Positions 8,975-17,130 of a DNA stretch of 49,398 bases are shown here, one piece after another; the first letter of the stretch is position 1; every line of letters begins with the position of its first letter. The notes under the pieces are model-generated. The model searched no databases. It saw only the letters and a list, made by a program, of their open reading frames with translations, and had not been told where the DNA came from. Position numbers and translations under genes: made by a program. Location: positions 1 through 49,398 of the forward strand of contig VGVG01000010.1 in the NCBI GenBank assembly GCA_016874055.1, given 5' to 3'. Origin of the DNA: Gammaproteobacteria bacterium. Lineage in GTDB: Bacteria; Pseudomonadota; Gammaproteobacteria; Steroidobacterales; Steroidobacteraceae.

Positions 8975-9160
8975 ATGACGACGAAGCAGCTGAAAGTTAC
9001 TCTAAATAAGAGCGTTCACGGCCAGCTCGCGAACATCGCGCTGTCGGTTCGTGGGCTCGGTCTGCGCAAGCGGCACCAGACGGTGATCGTGGCGAATACG
9101 CCCGAGACCCGCGGTCTCATCCGCACGGCGCGCCATTTACTCGTGGTCCAAGGAGAGTAA
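8975..9160 (+). CDS. rpmD: 50S ribosomal protein L30
   Basis: L30 is a small large-subunit protein of the spc operon. It has 61 aa (E. coli 59), begins [16 protein letters not shown] and has [21 protein letters not shown], typical of bacterial L30. AAGGA before the ATG at 8975 overlaps the rpsE stop. rplO starts 4 nt after its stop. Confidence 0.96.
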   Translation: MTTKQLKVTLNKSVHGQLANIALSVRGLGLRKRHQTVIVANTPETRGLIRTARHLLVVQGE

Positions 9161-9164
9161 CGAG

Positions 9165-9599
9165 ATGCGTATCAACACCATCAAGCCCGCCGCGGGTTCG
9201 AGGCGTAAGCGCCTGCGAGTCGGTCGCGGTGCATCGGCCGGTCAGGGGAAGACCTGCGGTCGCGGTGTCAAGGGACAGCGTGCGCGGAAGGGCGGCTATC
9301 ACAAGGTCGGCTTCGAAGGCGGTCAGATGCCGCTACAGCGTCGTATGCCGAAGGTCGGCTTCCGCTCGGCCATTAAGGCCACTCGCGCCGAAGTGCGTCT
9401 TGACGAACTTGCGAGGATCAGTGCCGCAGTGATCGACCTTGCGGCCCTTAAGGCTGCGAACGTCGTTCCGGCAAACACCGAGGTGGCCAAGGTCGTACTG
9501 TCGGGCGAGATCAAGAAGGCTGTCACGCTGAAGGGCGTGGGCGCGACGAAGGGTGCCAAGTTGGCAATCGAAGCAGCTGATGGTCGCCTCGAAGACTGA
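9165..9599 (+). CDS. rplO: 50S ribosomal protein L15
   Basis: L15 is a late assembly protein with an extended basic N-terminus. The family block [20 protein letters not shown] is at residues 14-33 and [20 protein letters not shown] follows. It has 144 aa, equal to E. coli. GGAGAG before the start overlaps the end of rpmD. secY begins 42 nt later. Confidence 0.97.
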   Translation: MRINTIKPAAGSRRKRLRVGRGASAGQGKTCGRGVKGQRARKGGYHKVGFEGGQMPLQRRMPKVGFRSAIKATRAEVRLDELARISAAVIDLAALKAANVVPANTEVAKVVLSGEIKKAVTLKGVGATKGAKLAIEAADGRLED

Positions 9600-9641
9600 G
9601 TCGTCCTGCAAGAAATTTAGAGAACAAGCGGTAGCGTTTAA

Positions 9642-11000
9642 GTGGCATCAGGTTTAGGCAATCCGGCAGCAAGTCTCGCAAATGCGACACGTTTCGGCGA
9701 GGTTCGCACGCGCCTGCTATTCCTGATCGGCGCGCTTATCGTCTACCGCATCGGTACTTTCATTCCCGTTCCGGGTATTAACCCGGCCGAGGTCGCCCGT
9801 TTCTTCCAGGAAAATCAGGGCACGATCCTTGGCATTGTCAATATGTTCTCGGGTGGTGCGATGGAGCGTTTGTCCATCTTCGCGATGGGCGTGATGCCGT
9901 ACATCTCGGCGTCAATCATCGTACAGATGGCCTCGATGATCTATCCGCCGTGGGAGGAGTACCGCAAGGAAGGCGAGTCCGGTCGTCGCAAGATTACGCA
10001 GATTACGCGGTACTTCACCGTGGTTCTCGCGGTGTTTCAGTCGCTCGGTGCCGCAGTCGCTTTACAGAACGGCGGCATGGTACTTGCGGGTGGGTGGGCA
10101 TTTCTGTTCGTCGCGACCATCACTATGACCACGGGAACGATGTTCCTGATGTGGCTCGGTGAGCAGGTCACCGAGCGTGGTATCGGCAACGGCATCTCCA
10201 TGATCATCCTCGCCGGTATCATCGCCGGTCTGCCGAGCGCCATTGGTCGCACCGTCGAGTCGGTCAACACCGGCGAAATGTCGGGCGTGTTCGCTCTGGT
10301 GCTGATCGTCCTCGTCCTCGGCGTGACGGCGTTGTGCGTGTACGTCGAGCGTGCTCAACGCCGCATCGCCGTTAACTATGCGAAGCGCCAAGTCGGGCGC
10401 CGCGTACTCGCGGGTCAGACGAGCCACCTGCCGTTCAAACTTAATATGTCGGGTGTAATCCCGCCGATCTTCGCCTCAAGCTTGCTACTCTTTCCCGCGA
10501 CGATCGCGCAATTCTTTGGAACGGGCGAAGGTCGTTCGGCAGAGATCCTGCAAAACGTGGCAGCTGCGCTCGGTTACGGCCAGCCTCTGCACCTCGTGTT
10601 GTACGCCGTGCTGATTATCTTCTTCTGCTTCTTTTATACAGCACTCGTATTCAACGCGCGTGAGACCTCCGAAAATCTCAAGAAGTCGGGCGCCTTTATT
10701 CCGGGAATTCGTCCGGGCCAGCAGACCGGCGACTACATCGACAAGGTGCTCACACGTCTCACACTGTGGGGCGCCATCTACGTCGCTAGCGTCTGTCTCA
10801 TTCCGGAACTCATGATTTCTGAAGGTGGAGTACCGTTCGTATTCGGCGGTACGTCGTTGCTGATCGTCGTAGTGGTGGCCATGGATTTCATGGCTCAGTT
10901 GCAGGCGCATTTGATGTCCCACCAGTACCCGGGTCTGTTGAGGCAGGCCAACCTGATGGGCTATGGACGCGGTGGCGCGCCGCAGTCAACCAAAGGGTAG
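9642..11000 (+). CDS. secY: Protein translocase subunit SecY (GTG start)
   Basis: SecY is the channel of the Sec translocon in the inner membrane. The 452-aa protein (E. coli 443) shows about ten hydrophobic segments. Recognisable landmarks are IPVPGINP near the first periplasmic loop, [12 protein letters not shown], and the C-terminal cytoplasmic loops with [22 protein letters not shown]. It starts with GTG at 9642; there is no ATG nearby and the ribosome site is weak. It lies in its normal place between rplO and rpmJ. Confidence 0.97.
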   Translation: MASGLGNPAASLANATRFGEVRTRLLFLIGALIVYRIGTFIPVPGINPAEVARFFQENQGTILGIVNMFSGGAMERLSIFAMGVMPYISASIIVQMASMIYPPWEEYRKEGESGRRKITQITRYFTVVLAVFQSLGAAVALQNGGMVLAGGWAFLFVATITMTTGTMFLMWLGEQVTERGIGNGISMIILAGIIAGLPSAIGRTVESVNTGEMSGVFALVLIVLVLGVTALCVYVERAQRRIAVNYAKRQVGRRVLAGQTSHLPFKLNMSGVIPPIFASSLLLFPATIAQFFGTGEGRSAEILQNVAAALGYGQPLHLVLYAVLIIFFCFFYTALVFNARETSENLKKSGAFIPGIRPGQQTGDYIDKVLTRLTLWGAIYVASVCLIPELMISEGGVPFVFGGTSLLIVVVVAMDFMAQLQAHLMSHQYPGLLRQANLMGYGRGGAPQSTKG

Positions 11001-11005
11001 GGCTC

Positions 11006-11119
11006 ATGAAAATTCGTCCGTCAGTAAAAAAGATTTGTAAAGACTGCAAGATCGTGCGGCGACGCGGTGTCGTCTACGTGATCTGCAAGGACCCGCGGCA
11101 TAAGCAGCGGCAGGGTTGA
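11006..11119 (+). CDS. rpmJ: 50S ribosomal protein L36 (zinc-binding type)
   Basis: This 37-aa protein is encoded 5 nt after secY. The sequence begins [20 protein letters not shown] and has the ligand set C11, C14, C27 and H32 of the zinc-ribbon L36. It is therefore the zinc-containing version, not the zinc-free paralogue that some bacteria switch to under zinc starvation. The -35 element of the next promoter overlaps its stop codon. Confidence 0.97.
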   Translation: MKIRPSVKKICKDCKIVRRRGVVYVICKDPRHKQRQG

Positions 11120-11143
11120 GAACTTAGGGTATTCAAGTAGAAT
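11116..11143 (+). promoter_or_regulatory. Sigma70-type promoter of the alpha operon (rpsM onward)
   Basis: TTGAGA at 11116-11121 (5 of 6 to TTGACA) and TAGAAT at 11138-11143 (5 of 6 to TATAAT) are separated by 16 nt. Transcription would start near 11150, leaving a leader of about 25 nt before rpsM. In E. coli S4 represses this operon through a pseudoknot at the rpsM start; the short leader here was not folded reliably. Confidence 0.65.
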
Positions 11144-11175
11144 GCCGCGTTTTTTGTGGCTTCGGAGCGGTAAAT

Positions 11176-11556
11176 ATGGCACGTATAGCCGGAATTAATA
11201 TCCCGATGAACAAGCACGTTGTAATCGGCCTCACTCACATTTTCGGGGTGGGCAAGAGTCGCTCGCGAGCCGTCTGTGAAGCAGCAGGCGTCGATCCGAC
11301 GACTAAGGTTAAGGACCTCACCGAGTCCGAGGTGAATGCGCTGCGCTCACAAATCGCCAAGGGCCTCCTCGAGGGCGATCTGCGTCGCGAAGTTTCGATG
11401 AACATCAAACGTCTGATGGATCTCGGGACCTATCGTGGCATGCGCCATCGTAAGGGTTTGCCGGTACGTGGTCAGCGTACGCGCACAAATGCTCGCACGC
11501 GCAAAGGTCCGCGCAAGCAGGCCGTCAAGCTCAACGCGCCCCCCGGTAAGGCTTGA
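11176..11556 (+). CDS. rpsM: 30S ribosomal protein S13
   Basis: S13 forms bridges to the large subunit (to L5 and 23S rRNA). The N-terminus [20 protein letters not shown] and the C-terminal [21 protein letters not shown] are diagnostic. Length is 126 aa (E. coli 118). GGAG at 11165-11168 gives a good ribosome site. It is the first gene of the alpha operon and follows the promoter at 11116-11143. Confidence 0.97.
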   Translation: MARIAGINIPMNKHVVIGLTHIFGVGKSRSRAVCEAAGVDPTTKVKDLTESEVNALRSQIAKGLLEGDLRREVSMNIKRLMDLGTYRGMRHRKGLPVRGQRTRTNARTRKGPRKQAVKLNAPPGKA

Positions 11557-11597
11557 TCGTTTTCGGACACACCAGCTAGCTCGGTAGGCACAACCAA

Positions 11598-12011
11598 ATG
11601 GCAGAACAAAAGCAGCAACAGAACGCAGCGGCAGGCGCCATGAAGCCAAAAAAGGCACGCAAGAACGTGCTCGACGGCATCGTGCACATCCATGCGTCGT
11701 TTAACAATACGATCGTTACGATCACTGATCGTCAGGGTAATACATTATCCTGGGCTACCTCGGGTGGTTGTGGCTTCCGCGGATCGCGTAAGTCGACGCC
11801 GTTCGCCGCTCAGGTCGCGGCCGAGAAGGCGGGAACGGTTGCCCAAGAGCATGGACTACGCAACGTCGAAGTGCGCGTGGCCGGCCCCGGTCCGGGTCGC
11901 GAGTCCGCTGTTCGCGCGCTCAACAACTGCGGTCTCAAGATCACGAGTATTTTCGACGTCACGCCGATTCCGCACAACGGCTGTCGCCCGCCGAAGAAGC
12001 GACGCGTCTGA
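11598..12011 (+). CDS. rpsK: 30S ribosomal protein S11
   Basis: S11 lies on the 30S platform near the mRNA exit. It has 137 aa (E. coli 129), with [18 protein letters not shown] and [18 protein letters not shown], both family signatures. The first 20 residues ([18 protein letters not shown]) are a Gln/Ala-rich extension. There is 41 nt between rpsM and this gene. Confidence 0.97.
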   Translation: MAEQKQQQNAAAGAMKPKKARKNVLDGIVHIHASFNNTIVTITDRQGNTLSWATSGGCGFRGSRKSTPFAAQVAAEKAGTVAQEHGLRNVEVRVAGPGPGRESAVRALNNCGLKITSIFDVTPIPHNGCRPPKKRRV

Positions 12012-12036
12012 CGCCGCATCGTAAGAGGTATCAAAA

Positions 12037-12660
12037 ATGGCTCGTTATATTGGTCCGAAGTGCAAGCTAGCTCGCCGCGAGGGCACCGATCTTTTTCTGA
12101 AGAGTGGCGTCAAACCGCTCGAGTCGAAGTGTAAGCTCCAAGTGCCGCCTGGCGGCATTAAGAGCGAGCGCAAGTCGCGTCTGTCGGAGTACGGCAGCCA
12201 GTTGCGAGAAAAGCAGAAGCTGCGCCGCATGTACGGTGTACTCGAGCGTCAGTTTGCTAACTACTATACCGAGGCGTCTCGTCGTTCCGGCTCTACGGGA
12301 GAGAACCTGCTTAAGTTGCTCGAGTCGCGACTCGACAACGTCGTCTATCGAATGGGGTTTGCCGGTACGCGCTCGGAAGCTCGACAGCTTGTCAGCCATA
12401 AGGGCGTCGAGGTCAACGGTGATGTCGTGACGATCCCGTCTTACCAGATGCGTTCGGGCGATATCGTGCAGATCCGCGAAAAGGCACGCAAGCAATTACG
12501 CATTCAGAATGCGATGCAGATCGCCACGCAGGTTGGCCTGCCGGAGTGGGTTGAGGTCAACGACAAAGAAATGAAGGGCGTTTTCAAACAGGCGCCAGCT
12601 CGGGATGAAATCCTGCCGGACATCAACGAAAACCTAGTTGTCGAGTTGTACTCGAAGTGA
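12037..12660 (+). CDS. rpsD: 30S ribosomal protein S4
   Basis: S4 is a primary 16S rRNA binder, a fidelity protein, and in E. coli the repressor of the alpha operon. It has 207 aa (E. coli 206), begins [20 protein letters not shown] and has the S4 RNA-binding domain around residues 97-160 ([20 protein letters not shown] and [11 protein letters not shown]). GAGG before the ATG fits. rpoA follows. Confidence 0.97.
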   Translation: MARYIGPKCKLARREGTDLFLKSGVKPLESKCKLQVPPGGIKSERKSRLSEYGSQLREKQKLRRMYGVLERQFANYYTEASRRSGSTGENLLKLLESRLDNVVYRMGFAGTRSEARQLVSHKGVEVNGDVVTIPSYQMRSGDIVQIREKARKQLRIQNAMQIATQVGLPEWVEVNDKEMKGVFKQAPARDEILPDINENLVVELYSK

Positions 12661-12688
12661 CGCTCGATACAGGAGAGGGGGTTTGAAT

Positions 12689-13699
12689 ATGCAAGGATCC
12701 GTTAGAGATTTTCTTAAGCCGCGTGTCGTCAAGGTGAGCCCGGTGGCTCCCCATCAGGCCCGCGTCGTCATCGAGCCGTTCGAGCGAGGCTTCGGTCATA
12801 CACTCGGCAATGCGCTGCGTCGCGTACTGCTATCTTCCATGCCTGGTGCTGCCGTCACCGAAGCGGAGATTGAGGGCGTACTCCATGAGTACACCAGCAT
12901 CGAAGGCGTCCAAGAGGACGTCGTCGATATCCTTCTGAACCTCAAGCAGGTTTCGATTCGCATGCACAGTCGTGATTCGTCCGAACTACGCCTTACAAAG
13001 AAAGGCCCGGGCCCGGTCACTGCGGGTGACATTCAGACCGACCATGACATCGAGGTCGTCAACCCGGAGCTCGTGATCGCCAATCTCACGAAGGCCGGTG
13101 AACTCAACATGGTGCTTCGCGTCGAGCGTGGTCGTGGCTATCGTCCCGCTTCGCAGCGCATGGCTTTTGACGAGGCCACTCGCCAAATTGGTCGCATGCA
13201 GCTCGATGCCTCATTTAGTCCGATCCGCCGAGTCACGTATTCTGTCGATGCAGCCCGCGTTGAACAGCGCACTGACCTCGACAAGCTCATTCTCGAAATT
13301 GAGACCAACGGTACGATTGACGCTGAGGAAGCGATCCGTCGCGCTGGTGGCATCCTTAAAGATCAGCTCTCCGTATTCGTCGATCTGCAGGGCGAGGAAG
13401 AGGGTGCTCGTAGGTCTGAGGCGACGCAGTTCGATCCGAATCTGCTGCGCCCCGTTGATGAGCTCGAGCTCACTGTTCGTAGCGCTAACTGCCTCAAGGC
13501 AGAGAACATTCACTATATTGGCGATCTTGTGCAGCGCACCGAAGTGGAGTTGCTGCGTACACCGAATCTGGGTAAGAAGTCGCTCACTGAGATTAAAGAA
13601 GTACTGCAGAGCCATGGGCTCATGCTCGGTATGCATCTCGACGGCTGGCCGCCCACCGGTTTGCGTCACGACCACGATCGCAACAGCGGTTTGGTGTGA
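12689..13699 (+). CDS. rpoA: RNA polymerase alpha subunit
   Basis: Alpha dimerises to start RNA polymerase assembly, and its C-terminal domain contacts UP elements and activators. Starting at the ATG at 12689 gives 336 aa (E. coli 329) and a proper N-terminus ([12 protein letters not shown]), with AGGAGAGGGG at 12671-12680. Landmarks are [21 protein letters not shown] in the dimerisation domain and [14 protein letters not shown] plus [19 protein letters not shown] in the C-terminal domain. The open frame begins earlier inside rpsD, which is a shadow. Confidence 0.97.
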   Translation: MQGSVRDFLKPRVVKVSPVAPHQARVVIEPFERGFGHTLGNALRRVLLSSMPGAAVTEAEIEGVLHEYTSIEGVQEDVVDILLNLKQVSIRMHSRDSSELRLTKKGPGPVTAGDIQTDHDIEVVNPELVIANLTKAGELNMVLRVERGRGYRPASQRMAFDEATRQIGRMQLDASFSPIRRVTYSVDAARVEQRTDLDKLILEIETNGTIDAEEAIRRAGGILKDQLSVFVDLQGEEEGARRSEATQFDPNLLRPVDELELTVRSANCLKAENIHYIGDLVQRTEVELLRTPNLGKKSLTEIKEVLQSHGLMLGMHLDGWPPTGLRHDHDRNSGLV

Positions 13700-13751
13700 T
13701 CGAGGGCGGCCTGTTGACGGCCATCCACGACGTACTCATCGAGGTTTCTTT

Positions 13752-14213
13752 ATGCGTCATCGACTATCAGGGCGACAACTGTCTCGAAACGCTCCGCATC
13801 GCTGCGCGCTGATGCGTAACATGAGCGTTGCGCTGTTGCGTTACGAGACCATTCGTACCACGCTGCCGAAGGCCAAAGAATTGCGTCGTATAGTCGAGCC
13901 GCTCATTACGCTTGCTAAGATCGACAGCGAAGCTAGACGCCGTTTGGCGTTCTCGCGACTGCGCGATCCAGCGGTGGTCGAGAAGCTCTTCGGCGACCTC
14001 GGTCCGCGCTTCAAGTCGCGAGCGGGCGGCTACACGCGCATTTTGCGAATGGTGCCGCGCGCTGGAGACTCGGCGCCGATGGCGTTCATGCAGTTGGTCG
14101 ATCAGGTGGTCGCGTCCGCCGGGATAGACGAGTCGACCGAAGACAAGAAATCCAAGACGAAGGCCAAGGTGAAGACGGCTACAACGCGGCGCGCTCGAAA
14201 AGCTGCTGCGTAA
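13752..14213 (+). CDS. rplQ: 50S ribosomal protein L17
   Basis: L17 is near the tunnel exit and is the last gene of the alpha operon. The ATG at 13752 gives [20 protein letters not shown], the conserved start. Length is 153 aa against 127 in E. coli. The extra residues are a Lys/Ala/Thr-rich C-terminal tail ([20 protein letters not shown]). A long open frame running through from rpoA is a coincidence of frame. Confidence 0.96.
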   Translation: MRHRLSGRQLSRNAPHRCALMRNMSVALLRYETIRTTLPKAKELRRIVEPLITLAKIDSEARRRLAFSRLRDPAVVEKLFGDLGPRFKSRAGGYTRILRMVPRAGDSAPMAFMQLVDQVVASAGIDESTEDKKSKTKAKVKTATTRRARKAAA

Positions 14214-14294
14214 TTTAGCCCGCGGTGTCTTGGGTATAGGTCGTTTCTCTCGGATATTGCGGGAGTATCGCGCAGCCTGATACTCGCTGAAGAT

Positions 14295-14328
14295 CGACGG
14301 TCTGCATGGTCGTCGGCCGTCGTGTTTT
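14295..14328 (+). terminator. Possible terminator of the alpha operon
   Basis: CGACGG (14295-14300) can pair with CCGTCG (14317-14322), followed by TGTTTT. A second perfect stem, GAGTATC (14263-14269) with GATACTC (14279-14285), lies just upstream but has no T tract. The T run is short, so termination here is plausible but not certain. Confidence 0.4.
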
Positions 14329-14336
14329 CGAGCCGG

Positions 14337-14810
14337 GTGAGAGTAGCCGTTTTTAAAGAATTTCGTGAGTTCGCGATGTGCGGTAACGTCATCGACCTTA
14401 CGGTCGGTGTCGTCATCATTGTGGTGTTCGGCAAAATCGTCGCGTCGTTGGTGGTCGATGTGATGATGCCCACGCTTGGGAGGGCCGTCGGAAGTATGTC
14501 GTGTAATTAGCTTGGCACTTCGCTTGGCGCAGAATCTGACGGCAGCGAGGTCATCCTTAAATGGAGCGAACTCGTCCAGACCTTATTCGATTTCACCATT
14601 ATCGCCGTAGCGTTATTTCTGACCGTTAAGGCGATCAAACGTCTGAAGCGTCCAGAGCCTGCGGTGCCTGCTGTAGTATTGCTGCTGCCTCGCAGTGAAG
14701 TGCTACCAGAAGAAATCCGCGATTTACTGAAGCAGCGTTCGCTGCCTGAGAGGCGATATTGCGGAGCGACTCAGGTGCGACTCAGGCGTAAAGGAATGCC
14801 GCGCGCGTAA
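14337..14810 (+). pseudogene. mscL: Decayed mscL (large-conductance mechanosensitive channel)
   Basis: From a GTG at 14337 the frame reads [20 protein letters not shown], the MscL N-terminus. A TAG at 14508-14510 then interrupts it. The same frame continues with WSELVQTLFDFTIIAVALFL (second membrane helix), KAIKRLKRPEP and LPEEIRDLLKQRS, the normal MscL end, and then runs on to a TAA at 14808-14810, overlapping pepQ. Besides the stop, the pore-lining first helix reads [11 protein letters not shown] where E. coli has a Gly/Ala-rich VIIGAAFGKIV, and the invariant-looking Arg of MRGNV is Cys. This looks like a pseudogene rather than a single sequencing error. Confidence 0.8.
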
Positions 14811-16110
14811 GGTTATCGCAGCCCGAATCCGTGATGACAAGGTTGTCCTCGATCCGGATTCCGCCGTATGGCTTAAGCGCATCGACTCGCGTCCAATCGA
14901 TGCGAGTGGCGTGCGGGCCGTTTTTTTCGGGGGCTAGCAGCGCCTCAATGAAATAAATCCCGGGCTCCATGGTTACCACGAAGCCGGGTTCTAGCTTGCG
15001 AGTTAATCGCAGCGCAGGATCTCGTGGTGGCTTAGGCAGAGCGCCACCTCCGACATCGGCCAAGGTCCCGCCCACGTCGTGCACTTGCAGACCCAGCAGG
15101 TGGCCAATGCCATGCGGGAAAAATAACCGCGAGGCCCCCGACTCGAGCGCCTCCGATGCGCTGCAGCGCAGAACACCGGCTTCACACAATAAATCGGTGA
15201 TGCGTTCGACCGCTATGGCATGAATGTCTCGCCAATCCGTGTTGGGTTTAGCTAGCGTACAGAGGCCAAGCTGTAGTTCGTCCATCTTAAAGACGAGCGT
15301 CGAGAAGTCGCCTTTATCGATTACGCTGGTCCGCGTGATGTCGCTACCGTAACCCGCGAAGCTTGCTCCGGCATCGAGCAGCAGCGAGCGATGCTCAGCG
15401 GGTTTATCGCGACGCAACACTTGGTAATGCAGTACGGAGGCTGATTCGTTGATGGCGACGATGGCGTTATACGGTAGCTCCTGCTCCCGCTGTCCGCAGG
15501 CGCTGACGAAGGCCTGATGAACGTCATATTCCGAACCGCCCTCTCTGAAGCTTCGCGCGGCAGCCCGATGTCCGCGGGCGCCAATTCGGTTTGCTTCGGC
15601 CAGGCAGGCGATCTCGTAGGGAGTCTTGCGGCCGCGGGCGTAGTCGAGGCGGCGGATGAGATCCGGAGGGTTGATGGCGGAGATCCCCCAAGCCATGAGT
15701 TCGGGGAGGGGGTCACCAATCCAGGCGGTCTTGCCCAGGTTTCGGGGTAGGGCGGCGCGGGTCTCATCGGCCGAATGCACGACTACGACGTCGAGATGAT
15801 TGCTCCACCCTCCTTTGGGCAACTCGGCGGACTGGTACCAGAAGTCGGTGGTTACGAAAAAGATGAGCCTGGGATGCTGGTCGGGCTGGAAATACACGAG
15901 TGAGCCTGGAGCATCGAGCAGAGGGATCCACCATTTGAAGGGCGCGTGAGCCTTATAGGGGTAGTGCTGATCATCCAAAAACCACCCGAGCCCCTCTCCC
16001 GATTGCAGGATGATCCCCTCGAATCCGCTGAGATTTAGTGCTTCAGTGGTTCGACGGGCTACCTCGGCCGCGTGAGCGGGGTAGAGTGGGCTTGAGTCCT
16101 TGAAATTCAT
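14782..16110 (-). CDS. pepQ: Xaa-Pro dipeptidase
   Basis: This enzyme hydrolyses dipeptides with C-terminal proline; it is a two-metal M24 peptidase of the cytoplasm. From the start at 16110 it has 442 aa (E. coli PepQ 443). The five metal ligands can be seen: D246 and D257 in LLLDAGASFAGYGSDITRT, H337 in FPHGIGHLLGLQVHD, E382 in MEPGIYF and E421 in GGIRIEDN. The frame is open 31 codons further upstream, but those residues are unlike the family. Its 3' end overlaps the run-on of the mscL remnant. Confidence 0.93.
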   Translation of the reverse strand: MNFKDSSPLYPAHAAEVARRTTEALNLSGFEGIILQSGEGLGWFLDDQHYPYKAHAPFKWWIPLLDAPGSLVYFQPDQHPRLIFFVTTDFWYQSAELPKGGWSNHLDVVVVHSADETRAALPRNLGKTAWIGDPLPELMAWGISAINPPDLIRRLDYARGRKTPYEIACLAEANRIGARGHRAAARSFREGGSEYDVHQAFVSACGQREQELPYNAIVAINESASVLHYQVLRRDKPAEHRSLLLDAGASFAGYGSDITRTSVIDKGDFSTLVFKMDELQLGLCTLAKPNTDWRDIHAIAVERITDLLCEAGVLRCSASEALESGASRLFFPHGIGHLLGLQVHDVGGTLADVGGGALPKPPRDPALRLTRKLEPGFVVTMEPGIYFIEALLAPEKNGPHATRIDWTRVDALKPYGGIRIEDNLVITDSGCDNLTRAAFLYA

Positions 16111-16202
16111 CACGTTCTCGGTTCTGAGTCGATTCCCCGCGATTGTACGGTCCCGGATAGACGGGAGGGGGTAAGCCCGTTGCGGACGGGGTGGGCGGGT
16201 CA

Positions 16203-16231
16203 TTCCAACACTAAAAAAAAGCTTATATAAT
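16203..16231 (+). promoter_or_regulatory. Promoter of the Ala-rich lipoprotein gene
   Basis: A perfect TATAAT at 16226-16231 lies in an AT-rich island in otherwise GC-rich DNA, with a poor -35 (TTCCAA, 16203-16208) at 17 nt. The transcript would have an untranslated leader of about 75 nt before the gene at 16314. GGGG at 16299-16302 is a possible ribosome site. Confidence 0.5.
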
Positions 16232-16313
16232 TAAAGCGTGACTCCAGTCGCCAGACAAACTAGCTAGGTTGTTTGTTCAATACCTGTCTCTTACTTATTG
16301 GGGTAATTAAAAA

Positions 16314-16538
16314 ATGAAGACGAAGCTCGCTCTTAGCGCCCTTCTTGCAGCGCTCGCTCTGACTGCTTGTGGTGGGCAGCATGCTGAGGCTCCGGCCGCC
16401 GATGCCGCTCCTGCTGCTGAGGCTCCGGCCGAGGCCGCTCCTGCTGCTGAGGCTCCAGCCGAGGCCGCTCCTGCTGCTGAGGCTCCGGCCGCCGATGCCG
16501 CTCCTGCTGCTGAGGCTCCGGCCGAGGCCCACAAGTAA
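16314..16538 (+). CDS. Small Ala/Pro/Glu-repeat lipoprotein, function unknown
   Basis: The 74-aa product starts MKTKLALSALLAALALTACG, a clear lipoprotein signal with lipobox LTAC and acylated Cys19. The rest is almost only Ala, Pro and Glu/Asp, built of about four copies of APAAEAPAEA (with APAAEAPAAD variants), ending AHK. There is no globular domain. It may act as an extended envelope spacer, like other Ala/Pro-rich lipoproteins, but that is inference. It appears to be monocistronic, with its own promoter and a hairpin after it. The reverse strand is also open (Ser/Arg or Gly/Ala repeats), a by-product of the codon repeat. Confidence 0.75.
   Translation: MKTKLALSALLAALALTACGGQHAEAPAADAAPAAEAPAEAAPAAEAPAEAAPAAEAPAADAAPAAEAPAEAHK
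16383..16532 (+). repeat. 30-nt tandem coding repeats
   Basis: The coding region of the small lipoprotein contains about four head-to-tail copies of a 30-nt unit beginning GCTCCTGCTGCTGAGGCTCC, preceded by a partial copy. Copies differ by a few bases (CCG/CCA, GAG/GCC-GAT). Near-identity at the DNA level implies recent expansion or slippage, so copy number could vary between strains. Confidence 0.85.
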
Positions 16539-16585
16539 TTTCCTCACGGAAATGATTGGTCGGGAGTGTTAGGCTCCCAAACGAA

Positions 16586-16620
16586 CCCGGGACGATGGTT
16601 CACATCTCCCGGGCTCCTTT
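16586..16620 (+). terminator. Hairpin terminator after the small lipoprotein gene
   Basis: CCCGGGA (16586-16592) and TCCCGGG (16607-16613) form a perfect 7-bp stem with a 14-nt loop, followed by CTCCTTT. The tail is only weakly T-rich. Its place 47 nt after the lipoprotein stop fits a transcription end. Confidence 0.55.
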
Positions 16621-16635
16621 GCTCACGTTTCATTG

Positions 16636-17130
16636 ATGCCTGTCGCTCTTCGTGATGTACGTCATTCTGCTTGCGGACGCGAGTGGTTCGCCCAAGCGCA
16701 GTCCACGTGGCTCGTCGAGATGGGTGCCTCTGCCGGAGACGTTGCGGCGGCTGCCTCGAACTCAGCCGAGTCGATGTCTCGATTTGATCGAGAAGTGATC
16801 CTGATCGAACGCAATGACGAATTAGTAGGATTTGCAGTTCTGCAACGGCACAGTGCGCCGAGCTCCTCTGCGAGCAACGCGTCCTCGAAACATGTGCTGC
16901 TCGAGTTCTACATTGTTCCGGCGGCTCGCGATCTCGGCGTAGGTGCTGCGGCAGTGCGCTTACTATTCAGTCGTTTCAGTGGATCTTGGGAGATCCGCTC
17001 GCTCGCGAGTGAGGCACGAGCGATCGCGTTCTGGAGGAGGGTGACGGCGCGTTACGCGCTGGGCGCCGTCGAAGAGCAGTGCGAGCGTGGCGAGATCGTT
17101 CAGCGCTTCTTGAGCAGAGGCGCGAGATAG
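16636..17130 (+). CDS. GNAT-family N-acetyltransferase-like protein
   Basis: The 164-aa protein resembles the GNAT fold: a strand [16 protein letters not shown] (written here without exact alignment), then [20 protein letters not shown], where R-DLGVGA matches the acetyl-CoA pyrophosphate loop (Q/RxxGxG/A). The segment [17 protein letters not shown] matches the C-terminal helix (A..FW...G) common in the family. The substrate is unknown. The ATG at 16636 is preferred over a TTG one codon earlier. Its 3' end overlaps convergent uvrA by 31 nt. Confidence 0.65.
   Translation: MPVALRDVRHSACGREWFAQAQSTWLVEMGASAGDVAAAASNSAESMSRFDREVILIERNDELVGFAVLQRHSAPSSSASNASSKHVLLEFYIVPAARDLGVGAAAVRLLFSRFSGSWEIRSLASEARAIAFWRRVTARYALGAVEEQCERGEIVQRFLSRGAR

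Noticed and set aside
13098-14213. 371-aa frame spanning rpoA and rplQ as one protein
   Set aside because: The first part is a shadow of rpoA in another frame; only the segment from 13752 is homologous to L17.
14263-14285. GAGTATC/GATACTC stem after rplQ as an intrinsic terminator
   Set aside because: The stem is perfect but no T run follows; the stem at 14295-14322 with TGTTTT is a better candidate.
16260-16547. Ser/Gly/Arg repeat protein on the minus strand of the lipoprotein gene
   Set aside because: It is a mirror of the GCT/GAG repeat codons. The plus frame has a lipobox, promoter and terminator; the minus frame has none.
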